A DNA stretch of 64,000 bases from an uncultured Lachnospiraceae bacterium (lineage in GTDB: Bacteria; Bacillota; Clostridia; Lachnospirales; Lachnospiraceae). Under the pieces are notes generated by a model. It was not told where the DNA came from and did not search any database. It was given only the letters and a program-made list of their open reading frames with translations. The stretch lies in assembly GCA_910576535.1 (NCBI GenBank), contig CAJTKK010000015.1, positions 32,406 to 96,405 on the forward strand, written 5' to 3'. Made by a program: the position numbers and the translations under genes. Positions 52,460 through 61,362 of this stretch are shown here, one piece after another. Each line of letters opens with the position of its first letter. Position 1 is the stretch's first letter.

Positions 52460-54018
52460 ATATTAAGCAGGCGAAGGAACATATTAAAAACACGGTAAAT
52501 TTGTACTTAAAAAAGGATGAATTTGGGGAATATAGGGTTCCTGTGGTCCGTCAGCGCCCGATTTTCCTTCTGGGCGCCCCGGGGGTGGGGAAGACGGCGA
52601 TTATGGAGCAGATTGCCCAGGAGCTGGGGATTGCGCTTGTCTCGTATTCTATGACCCATCATACAAGGCAGTCCGCTCTGGGGCTTCCTTTTATCAAAGA
52701 AAAAGAATATGGAGGGGAAGGTTACCGTGTTTCGGAATATACGATGAGTGAAATTATTGCATCTATTTATGATGTAATGGAGGAAAGCGGTATACAAGAA
52801 GGAATCCTGTTTTTGGATGAAATTAACTGCGTATCGGAAACATTGGCGCCGTCCATGCTGCAGTTCCTTCAATATAAAGTATTCGGCAGGCACAGGGTTC
52901 CTGATGGATGGGTAATTGTTACGGCAGGAAACCCGCCGGAATACAATAAGTCTGTAAGGGAATTCGACGTGGTTACTATGGACCGGCTGAAAGTCCTGGA
53001 TGTAGAGGCTGATTACGGCATATGGAAGGAATACGCGCGGGAGCGGGGGATACACAACGTGATCACCAGCTATCTGGAATTGAAAAGAGATCATTTTTAC
53101 CGTATCGAAACTACTGTAAAAGGACGGTCTTACGTAACGGCAAGAGGATGGGAAGATTTATCCCAGATTCTTTATTTGTATGAAGAAGAAGGGATTGCGG
53201 CGGATGAGGCTCTAATTGGACAGTATGTAAGGAATGAACGGGTGGTAAAGGAATTTGCGGCCTATTATGATTTATACAATAAATATAAAAAGAATTATCA
53301 CGTAGAGGAGATACTGGATGGGAAGGCACCGGAAGAAGCGTTTGCCCGGGCAAATGCAGCGGCTTTTGATGAAAGGTTGTCTTTGCTCAGTATGCTAATG
53401 GATAAAATATTAGGGGAAATGAAAGAAGCGGTGGAAACTGCCGATTATTTAAACGAATTAATGTTTTTACTAAAAGCAGGGAAAAACTTGACAGAGAAAA
53501 CCCGGAAAGGGATAAACGTGGATGGGGAGAATATAGGGGAAAAAGAACCGGATGCGGGTATTCTGGCAGATATACTGGAGAAGCAGGCAGAAGCAAAAAG
53601 GAAATCGGTGAATTCCCTGCGCATGGCGAACGCATTGTCTGAGGGGGATAAGAGGAAATACCGGCGCATCCTCTTTTTTTTGGAACAGGCAAAAAAGAAG
53701 CTGAATGCCGGGGATGCGAAAACGGCGGGAGAAGGTTTTGAGCAGGTGAAGAAGCAGTTTGACTGCCAGGTAGGGGAAATGAAAGAAACAGTTGCCGCAA
53801 CGAAGGAAAGGCTCCATGCGTTGTTTTCGTTTACGGGGAAAGCTTTCGGAGAGGAAAACGAAATGCTTATTTTGGTGACAGGATTGACGGTAAATACTTC
53901 CGGCGCCCGTTTTATTGCTATGTTTGGCTGTGAAGATTACCAGAAGTATAACGGGAAGCTGAGGCTATCCAAACGGCAGGAAGATTTGCGGCAGGAAATA
54001 GAAAAACTGGAACTGTAA
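52456..54018 (+). CDS. MoxR-family AAA+ ATPase
   Basis: A 520-residue AAA+ ATPase of the MoxR type. Walker A is GAPGVGKT (residues 40-47) and Walker B ILFLDEIN (Asp121, Glu122); sensor regions VTAGNPPEYNKS and DRLKVLDVE follow. The C-terminal 200 residues contain a charged helical linker and an extra domain. MoxR proteins act with VWA partners to remodel proteins or load metal centres. Here the VWA gene overlaps by four bases and the LRR gene follows after 16 bases, so the three are one unit. Target unknown. Confidence 0.85.
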   Translation: MNIKQAKEHIKNTVNLYLKKDEFGEYRVPVVRQRPIFLLGAPGVGKTAIMEQIAQELGIALVSYSMTHHTRQSALGLPFIKEKEYGGEGYRVSEYTMSEIIASIYDVMEESGIQEGILFLDEINCVSETLAPSMLQFLQYKVFGRHRVPDGWVIVTAGNPPEYNKSVREFDVVTMDRLKVLDVEADYGIWKEYARERGIHNVITSYLELKRDHFYRIETTVKGRSYVTARGWEDLSQILYLYEEEGIAADEALIGQYVRNERVVKEFAAYYDLYNKYKKNYHVEEILDGKAPEEAFARANAAAFDERLSLLSMLMDKILGEMKEAVETADYLNELMFLLKAGKNLTEKTRKGINVDGENIGEKEPDAGILADILEKQAEAKRKSVNSLRMANALSEGDKRKYRRILFFLEQAKKKLNAGDAKTAGEGFEQVKKQFDCQVGEMKETVAATKERLHALFSFTGKAFGEENEMLILVTGLTVNTSGARFIAMFGCEDYQKYNGKLRLSKRQEDLRQEIEKLEL

Positions 54019-54034
54019 GGGGTATGGGAGAGAT

Positions 54035-54973
54035 ATGCAAAAAGGAATATGGAAAACCCAAGAGGGGGATTTTGAATACCGGATAGACAGGAAGAAAGAC
54101 AGAAGCGGTGAGCCGTGGGTAACAGTTACGGATTATAGGGGGACATATACAGAAGTTCACGTTCCGGGGAAAATAGAGGGGATTCCAGTAAAAGCGCTGG
54201 CTAAGAAAACTTTTTTAAGCAGGAAGAACTTGAAAAGGGCAGTCCTGCCGGAACCGTTGGAGGAAATTGGGGATTGGGCATTTGCTTATTGCACAGGGCT
54301 GGAAAGCGTATGGATTCCGAAAAAAAGGATAAAATTGGGCAGCAGCATTTTTATGGAATGCCCAAAAATCAAAAAAGTGTATCTATATGAACCGGAACTG
54401 GAAAAAACGGCTGGAGAAGATGAAGAACAGACCGCCGCTTTGCTGGCTGCCGCTGCAGTCCTGCTGGATGCGGAATATTTGCTGGATGTGCAGGAAGCGG
54501 GTACGGATTCATGGATGGAAAAATGGGATGCCAGGATGAAAACGGTGATGGAAGCGGAAGATGATGAAGGGTATACGAAAATGATACTTTGCGGGGAAGA
54601 GGATTACGGATGCAGCTTAGAGGAGTTCATGAAGAGTAAGAGGAAGGGTAAAGTACGGCTTGCGATGCTCCGGCTGTTAAATCCCGCTGGGCTGGATGAA
54701 AAGAACCGGATGTTATGGGAACAATACCTTCTGGATCATACAAAAGGCTGCGCATCGGAAGAAACCTGGGAGGTGCTGCGGGAGGAACATGGTTATGAAG
54801 AGGAATATTTTAAGCTTTTTGCACGGATTGGAGGGATAAGGAAAGAGAACTTTGATGCATTGCTTTTAGATATGGAAGGGGATTATGCGGAAATGAAAGC
54901 CTTTTTTATTAATTATAAAGAAAAACATATTGGTGGCGGGAATTTTTTTGATACTTTGTCACTGGATGACTGA
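54035..54973 (+). CDS. BspA-type leucine-rich repeat protein
   Basis: A 312-residue protein with one to three BspA-like LRR_5 repeats (about residues 40-110: FEYR..., GIPVKALAKKTFLSRKNLKRAVLP, LEEIGDWAFAYCTGLESVWIP), then a long helical region without repeats. No signal peptide, so it is intracellular. LRR_5 repeats usually bind proteins or peptides. The last gene of the MutS-like/VWA/MoxR cluster, 16 bases after MoxR, possibly a substrate adaptor. Confidence 0.7.
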   Translation: MQKGIWKTQEGDFEYRIDRKKDRSGEPWVTVTDYRGTYTEVHVPGKIEGIPVKALAKKTFLSRKNLKRAVLPEPLEEIGDWAFAYCTGLESVWIPKKRIKLGSSIFMECPKIKKVYLYEPELEKTAGEDEEQTAALLAAAAVLLDAEYLLDVQEAGTDSWMEKWDARMKTVMEAEDDEGYTKMILCGEEDYGCSLEEFMKSKRKGKVRLAMLRLLNPAGLDEKNRMLWEQYLLDHTKGCASEETWEVLREEHGYEEEYFKLFARIGGIRKENFDALLLDMEGDYAEMKAFFINYKEKHIGGGNFFDTLSLDD

Positions 54974-55083
54974 AAAAATGTCATCGGATATAGGCGGCGT
55001 AAGAAACGATAGGGGTCCGGTTACATATAGGTTAAGTTGCCTTGTCATGCTTATATGAAAAAGATGCGGGGCATGGGAATGAA

Positions 55084-55317
55084 ATGGGGATAGAGGATAT
55101 GGACGAGAAATTAATTGATGATATTTTAAAACATCTGGATCATGAAACACAGTCAGGCATAATGAGAATGAGCGTAGAAATGGATGAAAAAAGTGACAAG
55201 GCGGCAGAAGTTTCCCGCAAATGCTGCAATATGTACGGGAGGCCGGCGAATGAAACGGTGGGGCTGCTGGATGGTTATACGGATTTAAACGCAGGAAGGC
55301 CGGATAATGAGAAATGA
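55084..55317 (+). CDS. Small acidic protein of unknown function
   Basis: A 77-residue soluble protein of unknown family, acidic, with a helical N-terminus (EKLIDDILKHLDHETQSGIMRMSVEMDEKSDKA) and two adjacent cysteines (KCCN). It is 110 bases after the LRR gene on the same strand and may belong to that cluster. The start could be 55084 or 55099, the latter directly after AGAGGAT. No signal or membrane segment. A hairpin at 55380-55416 follows. Confidence 0.55.
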   Translation: MGIEDMDEKLIDDILKHLDHETQSGIMRMSVEMDEKSDKAAEVSRKCCNMYGRPANETVGLLDGYTDLNAGRPDNEK

Positions 55318-55379
55318 AAGATTTTATTTATGGAATACGTGAAATATGCGTGCGGAAAGACCTGCCGTAAGCATAAAAG

Positions 55380-55416
55380 ATCCCAAAGCCGGAGACAGCG
55401 TCTGGGGCTTTGGGAT
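55380..55416 (-). terminator. Terminator of the DUF3592-like gene
   Basis: Arms 55380-55390 and 55406-55416 give an 11-bp stem; on the minus strand CTTTTATG follows. It lies 24 bases after the minus-strand gene stop. Confidence 0.6.
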
Positions 55417-55439
55417 GAAATTCCCGCCGTATTATAAAA

Positions 55440-55913
55440 TTATAAATTCATAAGTATCTGTGAAAGGCCAGTTATTACAAAATTAAAAGTAATAATAGCG
55501 AAGATAACAGTAAAAATGAGCGACTGGGTACGGCTGCCCTGCATTGGCTTCCTGAATTCTTCTACCACGCAGCAGGAAGGATCAGAAGGAACATAGCAGA
55601 CACGGTAATTGCCGCCAAGGCTGTAATGGCCTTTCCTTTTTTCTGCGAAATCCAGTTGCACAGTATAATCCTTATCATTTACAGTATATGTAATAGCCGG
55701 ATATTCATTCGTCCAGCGGAAAGAACGGTTACTGCGCCGGACATTAATGATATTGCTGATTCTGCCATGGGCAGACCCGGTCATTTCATGCGCGCGGTTA
55801 AGCATACTGCTTACTTTCTTAAAACGGCGGAAAAAACTAAATGCTAAAATGCCAAGAAGAAGGCCAAAAGCAATGGTAATTCCTCCCGATGCCAAATAAA
55901 AACTACTGTCCAT
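55440..55913 (-). CDS. DUF3592-like membrane protein
   Basis: A 157-residue protein with a membrane helix at residues 6-27 and another near the C-terminus (about 132-155). Between them is a small beta domain (YPAITYTVNDKDYTVQLDF, GGNYRVCYVPSDPSCCVVEEF), typical of DUF3592 proteins. Function unknown. The start is ATG 55913, with GGAGGA upstream; a longer reading to 56006 adds 31 residues without a ribosome site. It is monocistronic on the minus strand, upstream of a terminator. Confidence 0.7.
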   Translation of the reverse strand: MDSSFYLASGGITIAFGLLLGILAFSFFRRFKKVSSMLNRAHEMTGSAHGRISNIINVRRSNRSFRWTNEYPAITYTVNDKDYTVQLDFAEKRKGHYSLGGNYRVCYVPSDPSCCVVEEFRKPMQGSRTQSLIFTVIFAIITFNFVITGLSQILMNL

Positions 55914-56017
55914 AAAAATCCTCCATTCCAGAGCGTTTATGCGGCGGGGCAGTGCAAACCTCAAATTTGCATCTGCCATCAAAGCTTGTTTGTGACGCTC
56001 CGGCACAAACAGCCGTG

Positions 56018-56047
56018 TGAAAAATCAGCCTGACAACTGATTTTTCA
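56018..56047 (-). terminator. Terminator after tRNA-Ser
   Basis: Arms 56018-56028 and 56037-56047 form an 11-bp stem with an 8-base loop. On the minus strand it follows the tRNA by 37 bases and ends in a T-run within the stem. Confidence 0.65.
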
Positions 56048-56083
56048 TACAAATACCTTTTATAAAATTATAAAATAAGTAAC

Positions 56084-56170
56084 GGAGATGGAGAGATTTG
56101 AACTCTCGCACCGGTTGCCCGGCCTACCGCATTTCGAGTGCGGACCCTTCAGCCACTTGGGTACATCTCC
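56084..56170 (-). tRNA. tRNA-Ser(CGA)
   Basis: An 87-base tRNA on the minus strand with GGAGATG/CATCTCC acceptor ends, a D arm, an anticodon stem CCGCA/TGCGG with loop CTCGAAA (anticodon CGA, reading UCG), a long variable arm as in class II tRNAs, and a GTTCAAATC T-arm. CCA is not encoded. Confidence 0.95.
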
Positions 56171-56246
56171 ACATAGGATATACATCTGATTCCCCCTGCA
56201 TTTGCTGCTGTGCCGGAAATAATCATATGCATAAAGAACAGATACT

Positions 56247-56275
56247 ATTTTATCCTATATTCTGAATTTAATCAA
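56247..56275 (-). promoter_or_regulatory. Putative tRNA-Ser promoter
   Basis: On the minus strand TTGATT (56275-56270), a 17-base spacer and TAAAAT (56252-56247). Expected start near 56240, about 70 bases before the tRNA. Confidence 0.55.
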
Positions 56276-56410
56276 GATGAATCCAAAATTTTTTTGAGAT
56301 GATATGAAAAAACATGAGTTGTGATAAAAAGTAAATTATTATATAATGAAATAATGAGTTAACAGCACGGGCTTAGGAACAGCCCTAGGAAGCTTAAAGG
56401 AGGATGAATA

Positions 56411-57484
56411 ATGAAAAGAATCGGAATGTTGACCAGCGGCGGCGACTGTCAGGCATTGAATGCGGCAATGCGCGGAGTGGCAAAGTGTCTATTTCACAGT
56501 GGTGAAGATTTGGAAATGTACGGCTTTTTGGAAGGATACAAAGGGCTTATTTATGGTAATTTCCGTATGCTTACCCCTGCTGATTTTTCTGGGGTGCTGA
56601 CAAAAGGGGGGACGATATTGGGAAGTTCCAGGACACCCTTTAAGCAGATAAGGGAACCGGATGAAAATGGGCTGGATAAAGTGGAAGCGATGAAGCAGAA
56701 CTATTATAAGCTCCGTTTGGATTGCCTGGTTATTTTAGGGGGAAATGGAACACATAAGACGGCAAACCTTCTGCGTAATGAAGGGCTGAACGTAGTAACG
56801 CTGCCTAAAACCATTGATAATGATCTGTGGGGTACGGATATGACTTTCGGTTTCCAGAGTGCGGTAAATATCGCTACGGATGCGATTGACTGTATCCATA
56901 CGACTGCGGCATCCCATGGACGTGTATTTATTGTGGAAGTTATGGGACATAAGGTTGGTTATTTGACGTTGAATGCCGGTATGGCCGGCGGGGCGGATAT
57001 TATTCTGATTCCGGAGATACCTTATGATATTAAGAAAGTAATTGACAAGATAGAAGAAAGAAATAAAAACGGAAGCAAATTTACGATCCTCGCTGTGGCG
57101 GAAGGGGCAATTTCAAAGTCGGATGCAAAGCTGTCAAAGAAAGAATATAAGGAAAAAATGAAAAATTATAAATATCCGTCGGTTTCTTATGAAATTGCAG
57201 CTAAAATACAGGAAAAGACAGGATATGACGTCAGGGTAACGGTACCAGGGCATACACAAAGAGGCGGAAGCCCTTGCCCTTATGACAGGGTATTTGCCAG
57301 CAGGCTTGGTTCTGAGGCAGGCAAGCTTATTTTAAAAGGGGAATATGGCTTTATGGTAGGGTATAAGAACCGAGAAGTGGTAAAAGTGCCGCTGGAAGAA
57401 GTGGCGGGCAAGCTGAAAATGGTTGCGCCTGACGCAAGCATTGTAAAAGAAGCGAAATTGCTGGGAATTAGTTTTGGCGATTAA
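56411..57484 (+). CDS. pfkA: 6-phosphofructokinase
   Basis: A 357-residue phosphofructokinase. It phosphorylates fructose 6-phosphate, the main committed step of glycolysis. GMLTSGGDCQALNAA opens the nucleotide site; the catalytic Asp136 lies in PKTIDND and the substrate Arg/Glu in AVAEGA. The donor-site residues are mixed. G113 in GGNGT matches E. coli Gly104 (ATP type). N112 replaces the usual Asp103, and Lys133 matches Lys124 of PPi enzymes. It is in the group of longer 'mixed-substrate' PFKs. dnaX follows after 12 bases, so expression may be partly linked. Confidence 0.92.
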   Translation: MKRIGMLTSGGDCQALNAAMRGVAKCLFHSGEDLEMYGFLEGYKGLIYGNFRMLTPADFSGVLTKGGTILGSSRTPFKQIREPDENGLDKVEAMKQNYYKLRLDCLVILGGNGTHKTANLLRNEGLNVVTLPKTIDNDLWGTDMTFGFQSAVNIATDAIDCIHTTAASHGRVFIVEVMGHKVGYLTLNAGMAGGADIILIPEIPYDIKKVIDKIEERNKNGSKFTILAVAEGAISKSDAKLSKKEYKEKMKNYKYPSVSYEIAAKIQEKTGYDVRVTVPGHTQRGGSPCPYDRVFASRLGSEAGKLILKGEYGFMVGYKNREVVKVPLEEVAGKLKMVAPDASIVKEAKLLGISFGD

Positions 57485-57496
57485 AGAGAGGTTTGT

Positions 57497-59080
57497 ATGT
57501 CTTATACAGCATTGTACCGTAAGTTCCGGCCGCAGAGCTTTGAAGAGGTAAAGGGGCAGGAACATATTGTAACAACATTAACGAATCAGATAAAAGCAAA
57601 ACGTATTGGACACGCTTATCTTTTTTGCGGAACCCGGGGGACAGGGAAAACAACCATCGCCAAGATTTTTGCAAAGGCAGTAAATTGCGGGAATCCGGCG
57701 GATGGCAGTCCCTGCGGGGAATGCCCCCTTTGCAGGGCGATTGCATCCAACGCAAGTATGAATGTGATAGAAATAGATGCGGCATCCAATAACGGGGTGG
57801 ACAATATCCGTGAAATTGTGGATGAAGTATCTTATTCCCCGGCAGAGGGAAAATATAAGGTTTATATTATTGACGAAGTTCATATGCTTTCCATAGGGGC
57901 ATTTAATGCGCTTCTGAAAACGCTGGAAGAGCCGCCTTCTTATGTCATTTTTATTTTGGCAACAACGGAAGTGCATAAAATACCGGTTACGATATTGTCC
58001 AGATGCCAAAGGTATGATTTTAAAAGGATTACTATAGATACCATTGCAGACAGGCTCCGGGAATTGATGCAGGCGGAGGGGATTTCTGCAGAGGAAAGGG
58101 CATTGCGCTATATTGCAAAAGCAGCCGATGGATCTATGCGGGATGCCCTTAGTTTGTTAGACCAGTGCATTGCTTTTCATTTTGGGGAAGAATTGACTTA
58201 TGACAAAGCATTGGAAGTACTGGGGGCTGTAGATATTTCAGTGTTTGGCCGTTTATTTGAACTGGCGCTGGCAAAAAATGTGACGGGCTGTATAGAACTT
58301 TTGGAAGAAATGGTTATCCAGGGGCGGGAACTTTCCCAGTTTGTAACGGATTTCACATGGTATTTAAGAAATCTGCTGCTGGCGCAAAGCGCAGGCCGTA
58401 TAGAAGAAGTGATTGATGTATCTACAGAAAATATGGAAATGTTGAAGGAAGAGGCAAAAATGACGGATGCGGATACGGTAATAAGATATATCCGTATTTT
58501 TTCCGAGCTTTCAGGGCAGATGAGATATGCTTCGCAAAAGCGGATATTAATTGAAGTCGCCCTGATTAAACTATGCAGGCCAAGTATGGAAACAGATATA
58601 GGATCTTTGCTGGCAAGGGTACGGGATTTGGAGGAACAACTGGAAAATGGCATAGCTGCGGTTATGCCTCAAAGCATAGGGGGAAACCCATATGCAGGCG
58701 AAAAAAAAGAAGAAACGGGAAAAGCGCAGGTAAAGACGGAGTGGCCGAAAGCAGTTCCGGAGGATGTAAAAAAAGCAGTGGAAAGCTGGCCGTCAATTGT
58801 AGCGGATATGGCGCAGCCAATGAAGACATACCTGAAAGATGCCCGGTTAAGCTTGGGCGGTGATAATAAGCTTATGGTAGTTGTGAAGGAAGGGCTGGCA
58901 TCGGAATATTTGATGAAAAACCCGGAGAATCAGGAAGCGCTGAAAAGAGCGGTTGCCGGAGCCGTCCGGAAAGAAATTGAATTAGAGGTGCAGTGTTTTG
59001 GGGATCAGAAGTCATTTGAAGATTCCTATATTGATTTAAGCAAATTGATTCATATGGAAATAGAAATGGAAGAAGATTAA
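57497..59080 (+). CDS. dnaX: DNA polymerase III subunit gamma/tau
   Basis: Clamp-loader ATPase, 527 residues. Walker A GTRGTGKTTIAK (about residue 46), the four-Cys zinc site around residues 70-82, Walker B IIDEVHML, and SRC in sensor 1-like ILSRCQRYDF. The C-terminal part (from residue about 380) is the tau-like tail. An A8 run at 58701-58708 (codons 402-404) might allow slippage to shorter forms. First gene of the dnaX-ybaB-recR cluster, a classic arrangement. Confidence 0.95.
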   Translation: MSYTALYRKFRPQSFEEVKGQEHIVTTLTNQIKAKRIGHAYLFCGTRGTGKTTIAKIFAKAVNCGNPADGSPCGECPLCRAIASNASMNVIEIDAASNNGVDNIREIVDEVSYSPAEGKYKVYIIDEVHMLSIGAFNALLKTLEEPPSYVIFILATTEVHKIPVTILSRCQRYDFKRITIDTIADRLRELMQAEGISAEERALRYIAKAADGSMRDALSLLDQCIAFHFGEELTYDKALEVLGAVDISVFGRLFELALAKNVTGCIELLEEMVIQGRELSQFVTDFTWYLRNLLLAQSAGRIEEVIDVSTENMEMLKEEAKMTDADTVIRYIRIFSELSGQMRYASQKRILIEVALIKLCRPSMETDIGSLLARVRDLEEQLENGIAAVMPQSIGGNPYAGEKKEETGKAQVKTEWPKAVPEDVKKAVESWPSIVADMAQPMKTYLKDARLSLGGDNKLMVVVKEGLASEYLMKNPENQEALKRAVAGAVRKEIELEVQCFGDQKSFEDSYIDLSKLIHMEIEMEED

Positions 59081-59113
59081 TGTTATAGGTAAGTGACAGG
59101 GAGGATTGGCAAG

Positions 59114-59464
59114 ATGGCAAAAAGAGGCGGATTCCCGGGCGGGATGCCTGGCAATATGAATAATCTGATGAAGCAGGCGCAAAGGATGCAGCGTCAGATG
59201 GAGGAAAACCAGAAAGAACTGGAGACAAAGGAATTTACGGCAACTGCCGGAGGCGGGGCTGTAGAAGTGACGGTAAGCGGAAAGAGAGAAGTTATAAAAG
59301 TGAAACTTTCGGAGGAAGTAGTAGACCCGGAAGATGTGGAAATGCTGGAGGACTTAATGGTAGCAGCCACCAATGAGGCTCTTAGGAAGGCAGAAGAAGC
59401 AAACGCGGAGATTATGAATAAGATGGCTGGGGGCTTGGGCCTTGGGGGAGGCTTCCCGTTCTAA
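59114..59464 (+). CDS. Nucleoid-associated protein, YbaB/EbfC family
   Basis: A 116-residue DNA-binding protein of the YbaB/EbfC family with a Gly/Met-rich start (GGFPGGMPGNMNN), the helix QAQRMQRQMEENQKELE and the strand pair TAGGGAVEVTVSGK/VIKVKLSEEVVDPED. It dimerises and binds DNA with low specificity. The ATG 59114 has GGGAGGA upstream. It overlaps recR by one base (TAATG), so translation is coupled. Confidence 0.92.
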   Translation: MAKRGGFPGGMPGNMNNLMKQAQRMQRQMEENQKELETKEFTATAGGGAVEVTVSGKREVIKVKLSEEVVDPEDVEMLEDLMVAATNEALRKAEEANAEIMNKMAGGLGLGGGFPF

Positions 59465-60060
59465 TGGATTTATATAGCGGACATATTAACAAATTAATAG
59501 ATGAATTGGCGGCGCTTCCCGGAATCGGCACAAAATCGGCACAACGCTTGGCATTCCATATGATTAATATGCCTAAGGAAAAAGTAGAACGTCTGGCTAA
59601 ATCTATTGTGGAGGCAAAAGAGAACGTCCGTTACTGCAAGGAATGTTATACTCTTACCGATCAGGAACTATGTCCCGTATGCAGCAACGAAAAAAGGGAT
59701 CATAGCACGATTATGGTAGTGGAAAATACAAGGGACCTTGCGGCTTATGAGAAAACGGGAAAATATATGGGGGTATATCATGTGCTGCATGGGGCGATTT
59801 CACCTATGTTGGGGATCGGCCCAAATGATATCCGTTTAAAAGAGCTTATGACCAGGCTGGAGGGGGATGTGGAAGAAGTTATTATAGCCACTAATTCCAG
59901 CCTTGAGGGCGAAACTACGGCAATGTACATTGGGAAATTGATAAAGCCTTCAGGCATCAAGGTAACAAGGATCGCCAGCGGCGTGCCTGTAGGAGGAGAC
60001 TTGGAATATATTGATGAAGTGACATTGCTTAGGGCGCTGGAGGGCCGGATAGAATTATAG
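59464..60060 (+). CDS. recR: Recombination protein RecR
   Basis: A 198-residue protein of RecFOR recombinational repair. It has an N-terminal helix-hairpin-helix (LAALPGIGTKSAQRLAFH), a four-Cys zinc finger (CKECYTLTDQELCPVC), a Toprim domain (MVVENTRDLAAYEKTG) and a Walker-B-like C-terminal part. The start overlaps the ybaB stop by one base. galM follows after 68 bases. Confidence 0.96.
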   Translation: MDLYSGHINKLIDELAALPGIGTKSAQRLAFHMINMPKEKVERLAKSIVEAKENVRYCKECYTLTDQELCPVCSNEKRDHSTIMVVENTRDLAAYEKTGKYMGVYHVLHGAISPMLGIGPNDIRLKELMTRLEGDVEEVIIATNSSLEGETTAMYIGKLIKPSGIKVTRIASGVPVGGDLEYIDEVTLLRALEGRIEL

Positions 60061-60128
60061 GGAAAAAGGCCGGCAATGCATGAGCGGCCGGGGATAGGAC
60101 AGAAAAAGAAAATGTGGAGGAATTAGCA

Positions 60129-61172
60129 ATGAAGATGGAAAAAACAGTCTTTGGAACTATGAAGGACGGTACAGAGATTTATTTATATAGCATGGAGAAT
60201 GGTAATGGGATGAAAGCCCAGGTGATAAATTATGGGGCAATTCTGGTTAATTTATATGTGCCGGATAAGAAAGGGAAAATAGAGGATGTAGTGTTAGGAT
60301 ATGATAAATTGGAAGATTATTATGTGAATGGGGCGAATTTTGGGGCGACTATTGGGCCGAATGCAAACCGTATAGCGGATGCTTCGTTTGTACTGGACGG
60401 GATAGAATACAAGCTGGATGCCAATGACGGGAAAAATAATCTGCACAGCCATGCGGACTTAGGGTATCATAAAAAGGTCTGGAAGGTGGAAGAAAATGAA
60501 AAGGGGGTTACTTTCCTGTTGGAAGGGGCTGACGGAGAGATGGGATTTCCTGGGAATAAAAAGGTGGAAGTTTCTTATACTTTGACGGAAGAGAATGAAC
60601 TGAAAATTCACTATCATGCAATAAGCGATAAACCTACCATTATTAATATGACGAACCATACATATTTTAATCTGGCAGGGCATGATGCCGGGGAAATCTA
60701 TGATCATATATTGACATTAAATGCTGCCAATTATACGCCGGTAGTGGCAGGCGCAATTCCTACAGGGGAGATTTCGCCGGTACAAGGAACGCCAATGGAT
60801 TTTACAAAACCCAGGCGGATCGGGAATGATATTGATGCGGATTTTGAACAACTGAAACTGACGGGCGGTTATGACCATAACTGGGTTCTGGACGGAGAGG
60901 CAGGAACTTTACGCCATGTGGCCACAGTGGAAGAGCCGGTGAGCGGAAGAGTTATGGAAACATATACGGATTTGCCTGGAGTGCAGTTTTATGCAGGTAA
61001 TTTCATTGGAAAAGAAACTGGAAAGAGGGGGGCTGCCTATAATTACAGATATGGTTTATGTCTGGAAACCCAGTATTATCCGGATACGGCGAATAAACCT
61101 TCTTTCCCGTCGGCAGTTTTTGGCCCTGACAGGGAATATGATACAACTACTGTTTATAAATTTGTAATGTAA
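60129..61172 (+). CDS. galM: Galactose mutarotase (aldose 1-epimerase)
   Basis: A 347-residue mutarotase that interconverts alpha- and beta-galactose/glucose. Catalytic residues: His in NHTYFNLAG (about residue 178) and Glu in LCLETQYYPD (about residue 312), with the FGATIGPNANRI start. ATG 60129 has GGAGGAA upstream (alternative GTG at 60114). It should serve lactose or galactoside use together with the beta-galactosidase elsewhere in the window. A strong terminator follows. Confidence 0.94.
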   Translation: MKMEKTVFGTMKDGTEIYLYSMENGNGMKAQVINYGAILVNLYVPDKKGKIEDVVLGYDKLEDYYVNGANFGATIGPNANRIADASFVLDGIEYKLDANDGKNNLHSHADLGYHKKVWKVEENEKGVTFLLEGADGEMGFPGNKKVEVSYTLTEENELKIHYHAISDKPTIINMTNHTYFNLAGHDAGEIYDHILTLNAANYTPVVAGAIPTGEISPVQGTPMDFTKPRRIGNDIDADFEQLKLTGGYDHNWVLDGEAGTLRHVATVEEPVSGRVMETYTDLPGVQFYAGNFIGKETGKRGAAYNYRYGLCLETQYYPDTANKPSFPSAVFGPDREYDTTTVYKFVM

Positions 61173-61179
61173 TTGCGGA

Positions 61180-61209
61180 GGCGGAACCGGGGATGGTTCC
61201 GTCTTTTTT
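61180..61209 (+). terminator. Intrinsic terminator after galM
   Basis: Arms 61180-61188 and 61195-61203 pair over nine bases (one G-U), then six T (61204-61209). Strong terminator directly after the galM stop. Confidence 0.9.
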
Positions 61210-61362
61210 GCATAATGGGATTTGAATTTATATGGAATTCAATAAAAGGTCGATAAAAAGGCAGGAAGATTTGACATATTCCGATAAAAATATGAAGCAG
61301 GCGGTGGTATAATGCAAACTGGCAATACATGATAAGAAGGATGCCGGAAAGGGGGTACGGGT

